A stretch of DNA of 64,000 nt. Source: Cylicocyclus nassatus (taxonomy: Eukaryota; Nematoda; Chromadorea; Rhabditida; Strongylidae). Location: the NCBI GenBank assembly GCA_958299035.1, contig CATQJL010000316.1, positions 92,464,443 to 92,528,442 on the forward strand, in the 5' to 3' direction. The notes under the pieces were generated by a model. That model saw only the letters and a program-made list of their open reading frames with translations, ran no database searches and was not told the origin of the DNA. Shown one piece after another: positions 42,563 to 54,066 of the stretch (the first letter of the stretch is position 1; every line of letters begins with the position of its first letter). The translations under genes were made by a program, and so were the position numbers.

Positions 42563-42997
42563 AGCCTTCGCAATCCTTGTTGATATTCGGCCAGTAAAAT
42601 AACTTCGAGCCAGCTTTTTCAATCTTGGAATTTCTGGATGTCCAACATGTAGTTCCTTCAGAAAAACTGCCCGAAGCTGTTTGAGTATCACGACTGTTTC
42701 GGCTGACATCAGCCACACTGCCATAATTGAAAATGTCTTCAACCGATTTCGAAAATGCGCCAAATCTCCATTCACCTTCGCAATTTTCCTTTCTGCACGC
42801 ACTTCAGTACTATTCTCATTAACAGATCGAATATCTTAGTGTTGACATATTCTATGTCAAAGTCATATCCCAGCAAGACTGTATCTATCTTGAGTCGACT
42901 GGCGGAGAACACTGGATCTCCCTTTCTATCACCAAGATGGCTAACAACGGTTCACGGTCCGTCAACGATAGACATTCTCGTCCAAGTATGTATTTAG
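42563..42997 (-). pseudogene. Gypsy-type retrotransposon pol fossil (RNase H and integrase zinc-binding region)
   Basis: Minus strand, broken frames. The upstream part (about 42,990-42,830) reads as the end of RT/RNase H (LTDREPLLAIL, then GYDFDIEYV). The downstream part (about 42,690-42,563) reads as the HHCC zinc-binding start of an integrase: ELHVGHPEIPRLKKLARSY. Frameshifts and lost Cys ligands mark it as dead. No long terminal repeats are recognisable nearby. Confidence 0.8.
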
Positions 42998-43030
42998 GGT
43001 TTCCTTGACGGCGAAAACAATTCTCAAAAC

Positions 43031-45215
43031 CATAGGTGCGATGGAGTGAACGGGGTCCCTCCAAGGTGAAGGGTGTCTCAGCTGATTTTGACCCTCAAAA
43101 GTGAAGAGTGTCTGAAAAGTGCCGGCGTCGACCGGGGGGGGGGGAACTGAAAAAATGGTGAAAAAAAATGGTAAAAATTGTAAAATTATACAGTTTAAAT
43201 GGTCAAATTTTCTAAATTGGATTTATTTGAGATATAATTAGTGAAATGTTTATGAGTACTTTGTTTTCAATTTCTATAATTATTATTTCATTTTCATACA
43301 CCATTTTTGGTGAAAAAATGCATGTTCAGGTGGGTGGAACGTGTAGTTGTAAATGTGATTTCGACCGAAAATTGCAATGGACAATGGCAGATACTCGAGA
43401 CTTGGAAGGTGCTGAATGAAGTTATACTTGGAACTTACGAATGTGGATAATGTTAATAAGAGAGTCCGCGATTATTAGGAATTATTGTTGCAAATAAATC
43501 CGTAAGTCGGTATCTATGGAATGCAATAAGAAAATTTGTTGCTCATTTGTCCGCTTGAAGCAGAATAAACATACACAGTGTAGCACAGTGATAAGACTAG
43601 TATAATTGATGTCAGGAGAAATTTCTAAGGCAGTAAAGTTGAAGCTACGATGTTGACGATAATTGAGCAAGATCAGTTTTTCTAACTTGAGTAACTTGCA
43701 GTAATCTCCAGTATAACTCTTGTACAAATGGGCTAAAGCCAATTCTAAACTAGATTTGGGATCTGGCCTTTAAAAGCTATAGAACGATTTATAATTTGTG
43801 AGGTTCAATATCTTTGCCAGGTGAGATAGTTTCCAGAAGTCCAACGGTACCCCCCCCCCCCACGTCAGAGCCCCATATCTCTACGGTGGGGGCATTTCAT
43901 GATTTGATTTTTTTTGCATCTTCAAGAGGGAGGTCCATTTAGTATTCCCTATACCCTCGCAAAGAGATTTCACGGGAGCGACTGGCTTAAATTTTAAATT
44001 TATCTGTTTTTCAAGCGCCTTTTATTCCTTGCTGTAACTCTCCTTCAGTATATCCGATCTCTCTGCGAGGGTATAGGTAGACTCAGTAAACTCACTCTGT
44101 AAGATGCAGAAAAAACTGAAGCATGAAATGCCCCCGTCGCCGAGATATGAAGCTGCAAAAAAAACCCATCAAAAATCGATTTTTTAAATATAACTTTTAT
44201 GTGAGTAAATAAATCAAAACGGGAATAGTATAGGTGGATTCGTCTCCTCAAGAGCTTTCGAATGATATATAACATGTAAGGGTTTGATGCTTCCGGGTTG
44301 CGGGAAGGGGGGGGGGGGTGATCGGGCTCAGTTCAGGCTGATCACCCGCCGGCGCCTCTCCAATGCATTAAGATGGCGGGGGGTGATCACCCTGAACTGA
44401 GGCTGATCACCCCTCCCCCCCTCGCAGGGCTTAAAAAACATAGGACCCCCACATGCTATACATCAATCGAGAGCTTTTGATCAGTAGAATCTACCTATAC
44501 CCTTCCCGCTCACATTCGTTATCACACACACAAGTTATTTGCGAAAAATCGATTTTTGGAGACGTGATTTTTGCTCTATTTGCGACTTCATAACTCTAAG
44601 AGGAATTCTTTTTAAGATCTACTTTCTTTTCTATGTGATAGAGGGAAGGTTCCTTACTAACGCCTATGCTCTCCGAAGATGACATTCTGCAACTTACTCA
44701 AGTTATACTGACTCAAAATCTGACTCCTTAAATATGGCCAGCTTTGTGACTTCAACTGTACTGCCCTAGAGATTTCTCCTGACAACACCTATACTGTTTT
44801 TATCATTGTTCTGGACTCTATATGTTTGTCATGCTTTAAGCAAAAACAACTGAACAAGAAATTCTTTTATTGTACTACAAAATACCGACATAATAATTTC
44901 TTTGCAAAAAAATTCATGATCAATGCAAGGTCTCTTATTAACATCATTCACACCAATATTTTCCAGGTTCAAGCCTCTAAATATTTGCCATTCTCCGCTG
45001 CCCATGTTATTGTCAGTCGAAACCATTTTTATAAGATTTCGCGTTCGTTCCTTCTAAAAATGCATTTTTTTCATTGAATATTTTTGTAATTTCGTGCGCA
45101 GTAATTCCTCATCTTGAAAAAAGTTTTCGTCCGTTTCAGGTGAAGGGGGGGGGAGGGTGGTCCGACCTCCAAAGTGAAAGGGGGGTGAGCATTTGCTCAC
45201 CCCATCGCACCTATG
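43031..45215. mobile_element. 2.2-kb element with CATAGGTGCGATGG inverted ends
   Basis: The left end CATAGGTGCGATGGAGTGA faces the right end TCACCCCATCGCACCTATG. The first 80 bp on both sides hold TCCAAGGTGAAGG-like and CTCCAAAGTGAAAGG words. G11, C12, G12 and G9 tracts lie inside. No coding frame. Confidence 0.5.
44295..44430. repeat. Small GC-rich palindrome
   Basis: The arms GGTGATC-GGGCTCAGTTCAGGC-TGATCACC and the complement surround CCAATGCATT, within the 2.2-kb element. Confidence 0.6.
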
Positions 45216-45560
45216 CCGCTGGCGTCAGCTACCACAAAATCTTCTCCATTGGATCATGATGAGCAAGATTCAGCTCACTCGACAATGTCTTAGGCTTTTC
45301 GAACGCTTCCTGGTAGCACATAAATACACAAAAAAGGTTCCCAAGCGAAAACCGATATAATATTGGAATCAGTATGCCGGAACCCCTCCCCCATCTAGAC
45401 AAAGACTCGAGCAAAGGGACTTCGACCAGGGCCCTGCACAGATCGTCTGGAAGCAGGCTGGACTGTTTTTGGGACACATGGCAAAAGGGATATCTTACGG
45501 GGTTCACACTTAATGTAGTGACAAAACCACTGAGTTAAGCGCACAAGCTTCGAATTCAGT
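45216..45560. other. Fragment of dispersed element Z; no gene
   Basis: Bases 45,400-45,480 match the end of element Z. A minus-strand open piece at 45,232-45,315 has tidy splice sites but no place in ufd-2 (see rejected items). Confidence 0.35.
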
Positions 45561-45830
45561 GGCGGTATTCATCAACAAACCCAGTGGGTTCCGTACCCAT
45601 TGGGTAGGCTTAACCCACGAATCGCTATTCACGAAGCTAGTGGGTTCCGGAACCCAGTGGGCTAAGCCTACCCAGTGGGTTCCGGAACCCACGAAAAGCC
45701 ACTTAAGCGGTATTCACAAACGGATCCCTTGGGTTCGCGAACCCAGAAGTCAAGCGTACCGGTATTCACAAAACAAGTTATCCAGTTTTCGTGGGTTCCG
45801 GAACCCACCTCTTGCCGAATATTGTATGGG
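45561..45830. repeat. GGCNGTATTCATCAAC terminus with CCGGAACCCACTGGG repeats, left
   Basis: It starts GGCGGTATTCATCAACAAAC. CAGTGGGTTCCGGAACCCA-type palindromic words follow repeatedly, separated by GTATTCAC. The matching opposite end is 52,482-52,560. Confidence 0.6.
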
Positions 45831-45889
45831 TTCATATAAGCAGGGATGGTTACTACTAGCACCACATATACATTAATAGCACTTTCCAT

Positions 45890-46255
45890 ATTGCGGAATA
45901 AACGAACTTAGACAAACATGAACAAATTTCATTTTCCATTTTTTTTATGACTGACAGGAATTTTGTTGGACAAATTTTGATGAGGTATTCCACTGAGATG
46001 TAGGACAAACTTGATGCTAATCGCAATTCGGCAATCTTCGAAAAGTAGCAAACAAGCTTTCTACGGAAATGATGACAACGTGAAAGCCTGTGCATTTTCT
46101 GATGTTTGTGCGTACTATCTCGGAATTTTTAAGATACTGCTGCGGCTAAAGATAGAGCCTCGTATAGAAAGCAGAGCGTCTACTTGCATTCGTGTTATGT
46201 ATTTGCTGTTCGTGTTTGTTCATGTTTGTCTAAGTTCGTTTATTCCGCAAATTAG
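45890..46255. repeat. Inverted 32-bp pair around ~290 bp
   Basis: GGAATAAACGAACTTAGACA at about 45,896 returns inverted at about 46,220-46,250. It is probably an inner arm of the surrounding large element. Confidence 0.55.
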
Positions 46256-46644
46256 TAAAAGAAAGTTTTCAATCCGATCAAGTGAGCAGACGAACGCTAC
46301 AAAAAAGCGGGAAAAAAGTTTGTAATCAAAATCATTCGTTCCTTAGTTTTGTGGAGTGAAAAATATGAGGGGAACAGGTAGTAATCATGTAGTCACGTAT
46401 TGATTTGCATGATAGTGAGAACTTTGAACAACCATGATCCCTTTGCACATTCCAATCTAAGAAAAACGTAATTCTCCTACCATTGGGCGCCCTCACCAAG
46501 AAATACAGGAAGTATAATTTAGACAATTTTCACAACGGCTACTTTACTTGGTACCACTAAATTTAATCCCCTCTCAAGCCAAATGAAACCGCTAAAACAA
46601 AAAATCTAAAAACTGATAGAATAGCTGATTTCGACAATAATTAA

Positions 46645-47357
46645 TTTATTGATGATCAGTGCGTCACCTCTGCTTCGCAGAGGCTCGCACTGGTTCTACT
46701 CTATATGCCTTACTTATTCTCGCCTAATAATGGTTTTGAAACTCACCGCGCAATGCTGACTATCGCGAATAAAATGTAAACAACTATTCATTTTAAAGCT
46801 TTTATATGTAAGATCGGTGATTTCGCGTGGATGTAACTTTTCGCGGAAGAATAAATGCAAGTTTGAGTAGGTTTTGAAACTTTTTTTGGCTTGGTAGTCG
46901 CCATGAGGACAATAGCTACCGTGAGCTACATCTCTATGCAAAAATCTTCTCAAATGCTCAGGTAAATCCACGGCGTATTGACCATTTACGCGAACACATC
47001 TTTTTGGCGTCGTTTTCGTAAAGTAGCAAACCTTTGGTCATTTTTTGGTTCAAAGTCTATGACTTACACATCAATCTGCTAAACACATCCACGGCTTTAC
47101 AAAAAGCGTTGATACGGACCCAATTTTGCTAGCTAGAAGTCAAGTGGGTCCGTTTGACGCGTAAATTCTGAGGGATCCACCCAGCAAATCCCTTCGTGCT
47201 TTCGAATGGTGGAGTTCTACGTTGGTAGCATGCGCTATGCAAAATTTGAGCTCTGGATGTTGGCTGGAACCCGCTGTATGAATTTCGTTACAGACAGACA
47301 GACACACACACACACATACACACAAAGTCACGTAAACACCCTTAGCCCGTTATTATA
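46645..47357 (+). mobile_element. Dispersed repeat with 5' hairpin and CA-rich 3' end, copy J2
   Basis: A CAGTGCGTCACCTC...GAGGCTCGCACTG hairpin lies at the start. GACAGACACACACACACA and CCCGTTATTATA lie at the end. It is aligned along its length with J1 (21,859-23,098), which has a MITE inserted that J2 lacks. Confidence 0.55.
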
Positions 47358-47859
47358 AGTTATGATCATCGCAATCTATTACGCCCCTGCACCAAGTTTG
47401 GACAATTTTCCACCGAAAAGCCCAGTAAGCACTTTCTATATTTTGACGCCTAAGTCAAAAGCGATGACATTTTGACCGGGAACAAAACACCATAAAGCAA
47501 GCAAAAACGACTTCAGCGCTCCCTGCGAATGCCACTTCGATGTGAGGATTCCGTTCGAAAGGCGTACACATACTTGTTATGTATAGCAAAAGCTTCCCTA
47601 GAATAAAACTTAGCTATGCCTTGCCATGACAATCGTTTCAATCCGTACTGAATTTCGACCGCAATAAGTCATACACTTCTCATTTCCGAATAGGTTGCAA
47701 AATACTGCTCGATAAAGCAAAGCGAGCTTTACAAGATGGCTGTCTTGCTTTTGCGCCAGCTTTCATACATATCGAGTTTCTAACCGAAAACTAAAAAGAT
47801 TTAACTGCCCGAAAAATCGAGAAAAAAATCATAACTCCGTCGCGTAAACACTATCTATC
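47358..47859. other. No recognised gene; left arm of a fold-back near its right end
   Basis: Only the last ~60 bases (ATCGAGAAAAAAATCATAACTC) have an inverted partner, at about 51,835-51,885. Confidence 0.35.
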
Positions 47860-47862
47860 TAA

Positions 47863-48749
47863 CAAGGCATGGATATTTGGTCGAAGTGGCGTTCCCATAC
47901 AAATGTACACTGTTTTATAGAGCATGAAATGCTAAGTTCAAACCTACTTTTGATATCTGCAAAACGCTTCTGGGGGGGGGGGGGGGGAGTTATGGGAATT
48001 TTTTGATGCAAATGTTTGAAAACGCCGCTACAATAAATCATTCGGAACACCTTAGTCCATATTAGAGTGGGACCATAATTGCTACTAGGCCGTTTTATGA
48101 AACAAATCAGACAATCGCCGGGGGCAGGCGGGCGCCGGAAAATACGCGTTGCTGAAATTTCGCATTCCGCTCGCAAATTCCAGGAAAATGGTCAGCGAGT
48201 TTTTGAGAGACCGCCTGTTGAATCTTTTTTCGCGCTTATCTTTTGCAGATATATTGCTGAATCTTTGAGGAATCGATAACTCAGCAAGCGGCGTCCCGAA
48301 AAGTCCTTATTGCTTTTCAAAAAGTCCGCGAGCGGGGTGCGTGAAAACAGCCATCTATTTTTCCGGTGCCCGCCTGCCCCCGGCGAATGTCTGAGAAGGC
48401 TTTCAATCTAATAAACTCACTAGTGGATCAGTAATTAAAGGCGCTGCTTGGAAGAGCGTTCGCTTCGGGACCCGTCCTCGGTTTCCCGCTATGTGCACAT
48501 TTTTGAATTGCGCTTACGATTCTTTATATATTAGATGTCAGTTTTTACTCCTTTCAAAAGCCGAAAAGATCTCAACACCTATTTTTATCTTAGCCAAATC
48601 ACTGAATTTCTACCTCAAAAAATTCGCATAACTCCCCTCCCAGAACGCTTTGCTTATACCGAAAGCAGATCTGGAATCAGCGTTAATGCTCTATAAAATC
48701 ATATTCATCTTATACGGAAACGCCACATCGACCAAGTATCCTTTCCTTG
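47863..48749. mobile_element. PIF/Harbinger-like MITE (CAAGGG family), copy 8
   Basis: It starts CAAGGCATGGATATTTGGTC and ends GTATCCTTTCCTTG, with TAA on both sides. The arms resemble copy 4. Element N3 is nested inside and a G16 tract lies at 47,972-47,987. Confidence 0.7.
48107..48395. mobile_element. CTCAGATAATCGCC-family element, short copy N3
   Basis: 289 bp with ends TCAGACAATCGCCGGGGGCA and CCCCGGCGAATGTCTGA. Both subterminal regions contain GGCGGGCGCCGGAAAA-like words. It is a shortened internal-deletion relative of N1, N2 and N4. Confidence 0.65.
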
Positions 48750-48842
48750 TAAGACATTTATATATGTCGTTTTTTCTCGGCTGGAAATCAAGAAAACGAA
48801 GATTTTCATGCTTTTCCAAAGTGATGCTGTGATGTCCCCACA

Positions 48843-49042
48843 TAGATAGTTGTACGCTACTAGCCTGTAGTAGTACAAATGTAAATTTTCAGCTCCCTAC
48901 AAGTTTTGATTCTCGAGAAATACCGAATACAGCTTGCGTCAGTTGGGTGCCTTACTTTAAAATCCATGTTTCTCGAAAACTAGTGCTGTAGAGAGCTGAA
49001 AATTTACATTTGTACTTCTACAGGCTAATAGTATCAACTATC
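48843..49042. mobile_element. 200-bp palindromic MITE (AGATAGTTG tips)
   Basis: The arms start AGATAGTTGTACGCTACTAG and close with the imperfect complement ending CAACTATCT. They pair through CTACAGGCTA, TTTTCAGCTC and CTCGAG words. Confidence 0.6.
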
Positions 49043-49049
49043 TTATATA

Positions 49050-50710
49050 CAGTAACCGCCAAAAAGTTGCGGACAAACCCATCTCCCTTTTTCATCGCTC
49101 TTTTTCAGAGGGAAAACAAGGATGAAAAAATGTAATAATTGCATGAGGTGTTAGAGCTCTTCAAGATCTACAATCTGCACTTTAAGCCTTTTGAGAAACA
49201 TGTATTCTAAAAATTTTAAGCATCTTTTTCTAGAAATAGTCCGAAATTGGCCGCGTCACAATGTCGCGGACAATAATTCTTCGAACGCAAAAACTTTCTT
49301 TCGAGACCTATTTGAAGCAAAAACACAAGTTATCCAAACTGGTAAGCATACTACTATACAGAGCTCGTCAAGAACTACACACTGGTTATGGTTGCTTCCC
49401 CAAAAAACGCAAGCATGAGTTTTATTTTGCTTTTTCCAAAAAACAACTTGTAATTTCCTTTATCAAGCTAAATTTCTTCACACGGAAACCTGTTCAAGAC
49501 ATACCAACAAAGCCGTCTGGATAAAATGGATGCTCTTTGCCATCCTCTATGCATCGGACGTGTGCTGGTGAGTTTCTTTGCTGAAAATGGTTCTTGACAG
49601 TGCGCGCACATGACCCCACCTGCACCTCACCACTGACGTGTACCGCTTTGCAGGCTTGTAACTCGGCCTGCAGTCAATGTTTAAGCCTGCAATTAGGCTC
49701 ATTCGAAAGAACGAGACTTCCTGGACACGATGATATGCAAATGAGTTGAGTTTGAGAAATTTCAGAGATTTGGCGGATGGGGTGAAAAAATGCAGCCTTA
49801 AAGGTGATTGGAGTGAAAGCTCTTATGAACACCAGAACAGTCTTAGAACTTCGAAATGGATCTATTATGAGAAAATCGACAGTTTTGAACTTCCAGGATG
49901 AAATTGGTAGCGAAAGGAGCTCTTTTCAACTTTAGCTGAAAAGCGCTTAGCCTACAACTGAAGCTGCCCTCTTCCACCCCATCCGCCAAATCTCTGAAAT
50001 TTCTCAAACCCAACTCATTTGCATATCGTCGTGTCCAGGAAGTCTCGTTCTTTCGAATGAGCCTAATTGCAGGCTTAAACATTGACTGCAGGCCGAGTTA
50101 CAAGCCTGCAAAGCGGTACACGTCAGTGGTGAGGTCCAGGTGGGGTCATGTGCGCGCACTGTCAAGAACCTTTTTCAGCAAAGAAACTCACCAGCACACG
50201 TCCGATGCATAGAGGATGGCAAAGAGCATCCATTTTATCCAGACGGCTTTGTTGGGATGTCTTGAACAGGTTTCCGTGTGAAGAAATTTGGCTTGATAAA
50301 GGAAACTAGAAGTTGTTTTTTGAAAAAAGCAAAATAAAACTCATGCTTGCGTTTTTTGGGGAAGCAACCATGACCAGTGTGTAGTTCTTGACGAGCTCTG
50401 TATAGTAGTATGCTTACCAGTTTGGATAACTTGTGTTTTTGCTTCAAAATAGGACTCGAAAGAAAATTTTTGCGTTCGAAGAATTATTGTCCGCGAAATT
50501 GTGACGCGGCCAATTTCGGACCATTTCTAGAAAAAGATGCTTAAAATTTTTAGAATGCATGTTTCTCAAAAAGCTCAAAGTGTAGATTGTAGATCATGAA
50601 GAGCTCTATCACCTCATGCAATTATTACATTTTTTCATCCTTGTTTTCCCTCTGAAAAAGAGCGATGAAAAAGGGAGAGGGGTTTGTCCGCAACTTTTTG
50701 GCGGTCACTG
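49050..50710. mobile_element. Tc1/mariner-like giant fold-back
   Basis: Ends CAGTAACCGCCAAAAAGTTG and CAACTTTTTGGCGGTCACTG with TA on both sides. The arms are about 735 bp and nearly identical by eye, around a ~190-bp spacer. Each arm carries an open frame of about 70-87 codons that I cannot match to a transposase. Confidence 0.78.
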
Positions 50711-50740
50711 TATAAAGCTGAATGTCTGTTTGTCTGTCTG

Positions 50741-51316
50741 CTCAGATAATCGCCGGGGGCAGGCGGTCTGCAAACTCGCGCTTTTCTGCAGGCGGTCAGC
50801 AGAATTTTGGGGCGTGGCCAAACCTTCAGCGGGCGGTACTTTCGTCTTCTGCCAGCGGGCAGCAATACAAAATTTCCTGCAAGCGCTCCGCAAAAAATTT
50901 CTTTCAGCGAGCGCTGGCCAAATTTTCAGCAAGCACTCGCTCTTTTTAGGCATTTTCGGGCGTACGTCGAGCGCAGGTAAGACTCTGTGTGGCAGAGGTG
51001 TCACTGTTGGTTTAGTTACTCAAGTTTGAGGTACTTTCTCTCAGCGGAAAGTACCTGAGGGTTGAGCGGTCCTCCACAAAGGACCGTGCGGCCCTCGAAA
51101 TTTTTGCATATTCTCGCGGAAAGTCCGCGAGAATGCGGCCACTGCGCCGCAGCTAATCCATAAAGAAACCGCGATTGTTCTTCAAGCTTTCGTCTTTAAT
51201 TTCGCCAACTTTCTTCCAAATTTCTGCAAGCGGGCCGCAAAAAATCAACGAACTATTTTTCCGGTGCCCGCCTGCCCATAAATCGCATCGCCGCTTGCCC
51301 CCGGCGATTATCTGAG
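50741..51316. mobile_element. CTCAGATAATCGCC-ended element, copy N4
   Basis: 576 bp with ends CTCAGATAATCGCCGGGGGC and complement. It is inserted in the GTCTGTCTG head of the Helitron, so the TSD cannot be resolved. It is nearly collinear with N1. Confidence 0.75.
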
Positions 51317-51966
51317 TGTCTGTCTGTACGTATGTTCCGAATAGAAAATTCCATTTTTGAACCGATCCGGACCAAACTTGACACACATACACTTCGGGCC
51401 CCAGCGGGTGTCATAGGCTACTTTTCGTCATCGATCGATATCGATTTTATCGATTTTTTGCAAAATTTGAGCTACGGGGCTGGGAGTTGGCACAGGGGGG
51501 TAATCGAGCATGCTGGTCACCCCCGTGGGGGTGACCAGCATGCTCGATTACACCCCTCTGCCAAATTCCAGCCCCCTAAATTCCAGCCGGGGCCAGAAGT
51601 GCATGTGTGCCAAGTTTGGTCCGGATCGGTTAAGAAATGGAATTTTCTATCCGGAACATACGGCGGAGCCGGGTAAGCCAGCTAGTCAACTATATATGCA
51701 GGAATAGGACAGCGTCGCTTTAGCACAAATGAAAATCTTCGTTTTCTTGATTTCTAACCAAAGGAAAAATATGGCAACGGCGTATATAAATGTCTTAGAT
51801 GAATGGTGTTTACGCAAACAAGTTAGAATATTTGTATGATTTTTTAAACGGAGTTATGATTTTTTCTCGATTTTTCAAGCAGTTGAAATCTATCTAGAAA
51901 CAATAAGGTCATGATTTATTGAGATTGAAAATCAAAACGGACGGAACTTACGGGACAACGATACGT

Positions 51967-52133
51967 AAAGGCTGCTGCATGACGAGGGCGCAGAAACGGT
52001 ATCAGTTGAGCGGGCGCGAACGCGGCGCGCGTGTGTTCTCACCGTTGTAGATCCTGCGCCTCACGCACTCTGCGGCTAAAGCCGCGATCGCGCCCAAAGG
52101 TATTCCGCCTTTATCATGCAGCAGCCTTTAGAT
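51967..52133. mobile_element. 167-bp palindromic MITE (TAAAGGCTGCTGCATGA tips)
   Basis: The arms TAAAGGCTGCTGCATGACGA and TCATGCAGCAGCCTTTA enclose a GC-rich middle with GGGCGCGAACGCGGCGCGCG. It is capped by TTTA-type flanks. Confidence 0.65.
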
Positions 52134-52481
52134 TCATGTATGTCAGCTATGTCATGCAATCTTCAAATGTATGGCTAATATTCTCTTCATGAGGTGAGAA
52201 ACAATGCTACAAGAAAGATCACTTGCACAAAAAAGCGTAGAGAGCAAGTCGACAGTCATGCCTGCGTCCGAGAGAATACTCGGACAAAGAACATAATATA
52301 GGAAATGCAAGTTTTGCAGTACAAAAGACATTATTGATGTCAATCATCAAAACATAAGAGTTCCCGAAAGCGTGTCAAGCGAGCTGGCGCTTTTAGTTTA
52401 GCGCGATCCGTTTGTGAAGGAAGATGAGAAAAATAGTACACGGATTAGAGAGGCACATCGGTGACGTCATGGGTTGGCGAC

Positions 52482-52560
52482 CCAGCGGGGCACTTGTGAA
52501 TACCGATCTTACCCAGTGGGTTCCGGAACTCACTGGGTTTGTTGATGAATATGGCCATAG
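52482..52560. repeat. GGCNGTATTCATCAAC terminus with CCGGAACCCACTGGG words, right
   Basis: CCCAGTGGGTTCCGGAACTC is followed by GGGTTTGTTGATGAATATGGCC, the mirror of 45,561. If paired, the two ends bound a ~7-kb element filled with later insertions. Confidence 0.55.
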
Positions 52561-53170
52561 GTTATTACATGATGAACGTGTTCCATCGTATCTTGCGAAA
52601 AGCGCGCGCGAATTGAATGCAAAGCCAAAATTGACAATTTGCTTGTTTACAGCGTAAAGACAAGCATATGACATAATATTTGAACTGTAGGCACAGAGTC
52701 ATTTGAACAATTATGTAAAGAGGTTCGAGAACTTACGTGAAGTAACACCTTTTCCAAAATTAGTCCGTTTCCAGACAACCACCAGACGATCCGAGATCGT
52801 TTGGAGCATATAATTTTGTGAGTTTCACATAAGTTATAAACTTTTCTATCATGGACGGATTCCTCTGTCAAATATCTATCCCTGAGCATGAGAACATTTT
52901 CATATCATTGCCTTTCCTTTGTTTTTTGCTCTAATCTCTTCATAACTCGCTTTCTAGATATCACGCTCCAATGCCAAACTCTTGTGCACGCATAGTATAC
53001 AGCTTCACTTTGGATTTTCACTCTTATCTCAAGTTTTTTTCTTTCAGACTAGTAACTTATTCTTGTTTTCATCTTCTCGTAAGTCGGTAGGTCAAAGGGA
53101 ACTTCGCAAAACTTCCGAAAATTAGGGAAGACATCGTTTTCAAAAACCGACTCGTGCCGGGCCCTGACTT
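52560..53170. repeat. Dispersed element Z, right copy (uninterrupted)
   Basis: Inverted relative to 31,410-33,050. It keeps the empty site for the CCGGAGTATAAGCCGC element. Confidence 0.6.
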
Positions 53171-53637
53171 TGACCCATCTACCGTATATTCCCCCTCCCC
53201 GCAACCGCAAAAATAAAGCTATCACGCGGAAACAAGAGACGGAGTTTGAAAAGAGTTCGCCGCTAGGTTAGGGTGAAAACTAGAGAATATAGTTATGAAA
53301 AAACTGAGGAATTATGTGAACATGTAACAATATTACTTTGCTTCTTCGGTGTCACCTTATTTCAAAGATAGTTCCACGGCTCATTCAGATAAATCTTTAT
53401 TCAGAGTCCTCATACGATGGTTCTCTTCCCTACGTGCACACACCTAAGCTAATGCCAGCAGAAAATACAGGCTTGTTTGCCGCATATGAAATCGCGTTCC
53501 AAACGTATCAACGGTTTTATATTTGTAAACCTTGCTGAATGATTCAATGAACGAAAGCAAAGCTTATAGAGTTTCTGTCAGTGACGAGTTGTTGGACAAG
53601 GGGAGCTTTTTGCAAGTGAAGAAAACTAGCGTCATAC
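53171..53637. other. ufd-2 intron, no recognised feature
   Basis: Intronic DNA between the Z repeat and the exon; nothing seen. Confidence 0.35.
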
Positions 53638-53743
53638 CTTGGCAGCAAGGAATGGATTGTTGAAATAATGAGTGCAGCATATGAAGACAAGTAGATGATT
53701 AGGCCAGTCGTTGTTGCGGCCGACAAGAAGTGCGGCAGCTTGT
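53638..53743 (-). CDS. ufd-2: UFD-2 exon: Ufd2 core segment (NNPFLAAK)
   Basis: One base plus 35 codons, ending NNPFLAAK, the counterpart of the NPYLVAKLVEV motif that continues on the exon at 41,013-41,129. The acceptor is GTTATTTTGCAG and the donor is GTATGA. It is the most N-terminal piece found. The several hundred residues that normally precede it are not in the remaining 10 kb as far as I can see. A Harbinger-like MITE begins only 67 bp upstream of the acceptor. Confidence 0.93.
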
Positions 53744-53995
53744 CTGCAAAATAACAAAGTTTATAGAAATGATAAAACTATTTTTGCAGCCAATACACTA
53801 AGCAACTAACAAGGGAAGTTCGCCGAATCGAAATGGCCGACTGGTACGTGGTATATACCCGGACGCGGGGCTCGGAAGGTTAGTATCAAATGTGCGCCCA
53901 TTAGCTGCGACGCGTTATTGTGAAGCAAGTTATGGCCCTCTGAAGTTTTTGGCGTGTGCATGTCTAGAGAACACACAAATGCTCCGATTGTGGTC

Positions 53996-54066
53996 GTGTG
54001 GTGTAGTGGTTAGCGTCTCGGACTCACAGGTGACCGGTGAGGGTTCGAATCCTGTTGCTGTCCACA
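53996..54066 (+). other. tRNA-like block in left arm of MITE copy 9
   Basis: An A box TGGTGTAGTGG and a B box GGTTCGAATCC are spaced as in a tRNA, and the D arm can pair. The anticodon stem cannot pair (TCGGA against GTGAC), and the acceptor and T stems have mismatches. It is a SINE-like pol III promoter or dead tRNA. Its mirror is at 54,478-54,548. Confidence 0.5.

Larger units (their letters stand above)
49041..51685 (+). mobile_element. Short Helitron H1-type, third copy, split by two insertions
   Basis: It begins TCTTATATA at 49,041, resumes TAAAGCTGAATGTCTG at 50,713 after a Tc1-like fold-back, is cut again by N4 at 50,741, and ends CGGCGGAGCCGGGTAAGCCAG plus CTAG at 51,682-51,685 before T. 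Near 51,514-51,546 the array unit itself forms an inverted pair (GAGCATGCTGGTCACCCCC and complement). Confidence 0.7.

Noticed and set aside
45232..45315. Minus-strand exon-like piece with a good acceptor (GTGCTACCAG) and GTAGCT donor
   Set aside because: It lies between two ufd-2 exons that already join in phase to give the conserved NPFLAAK-VVEVV sequence, and I cannot match it to any family.
49191..49524. Open frames in the Tc1-like fold-back as a transposase gene
   Set aside because: They are at most 87 codons, occur in both arms as mirror copies and show no DDE or helix-turn-helix motif that I can see.
53996..54066. Functional tRNA-Val (CAC)
   Set aside because: A and B boxes fit but the anticodon stem does not pair and the acceptor and T stems have mismatches. 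It is kept only as a tRNA-like block.
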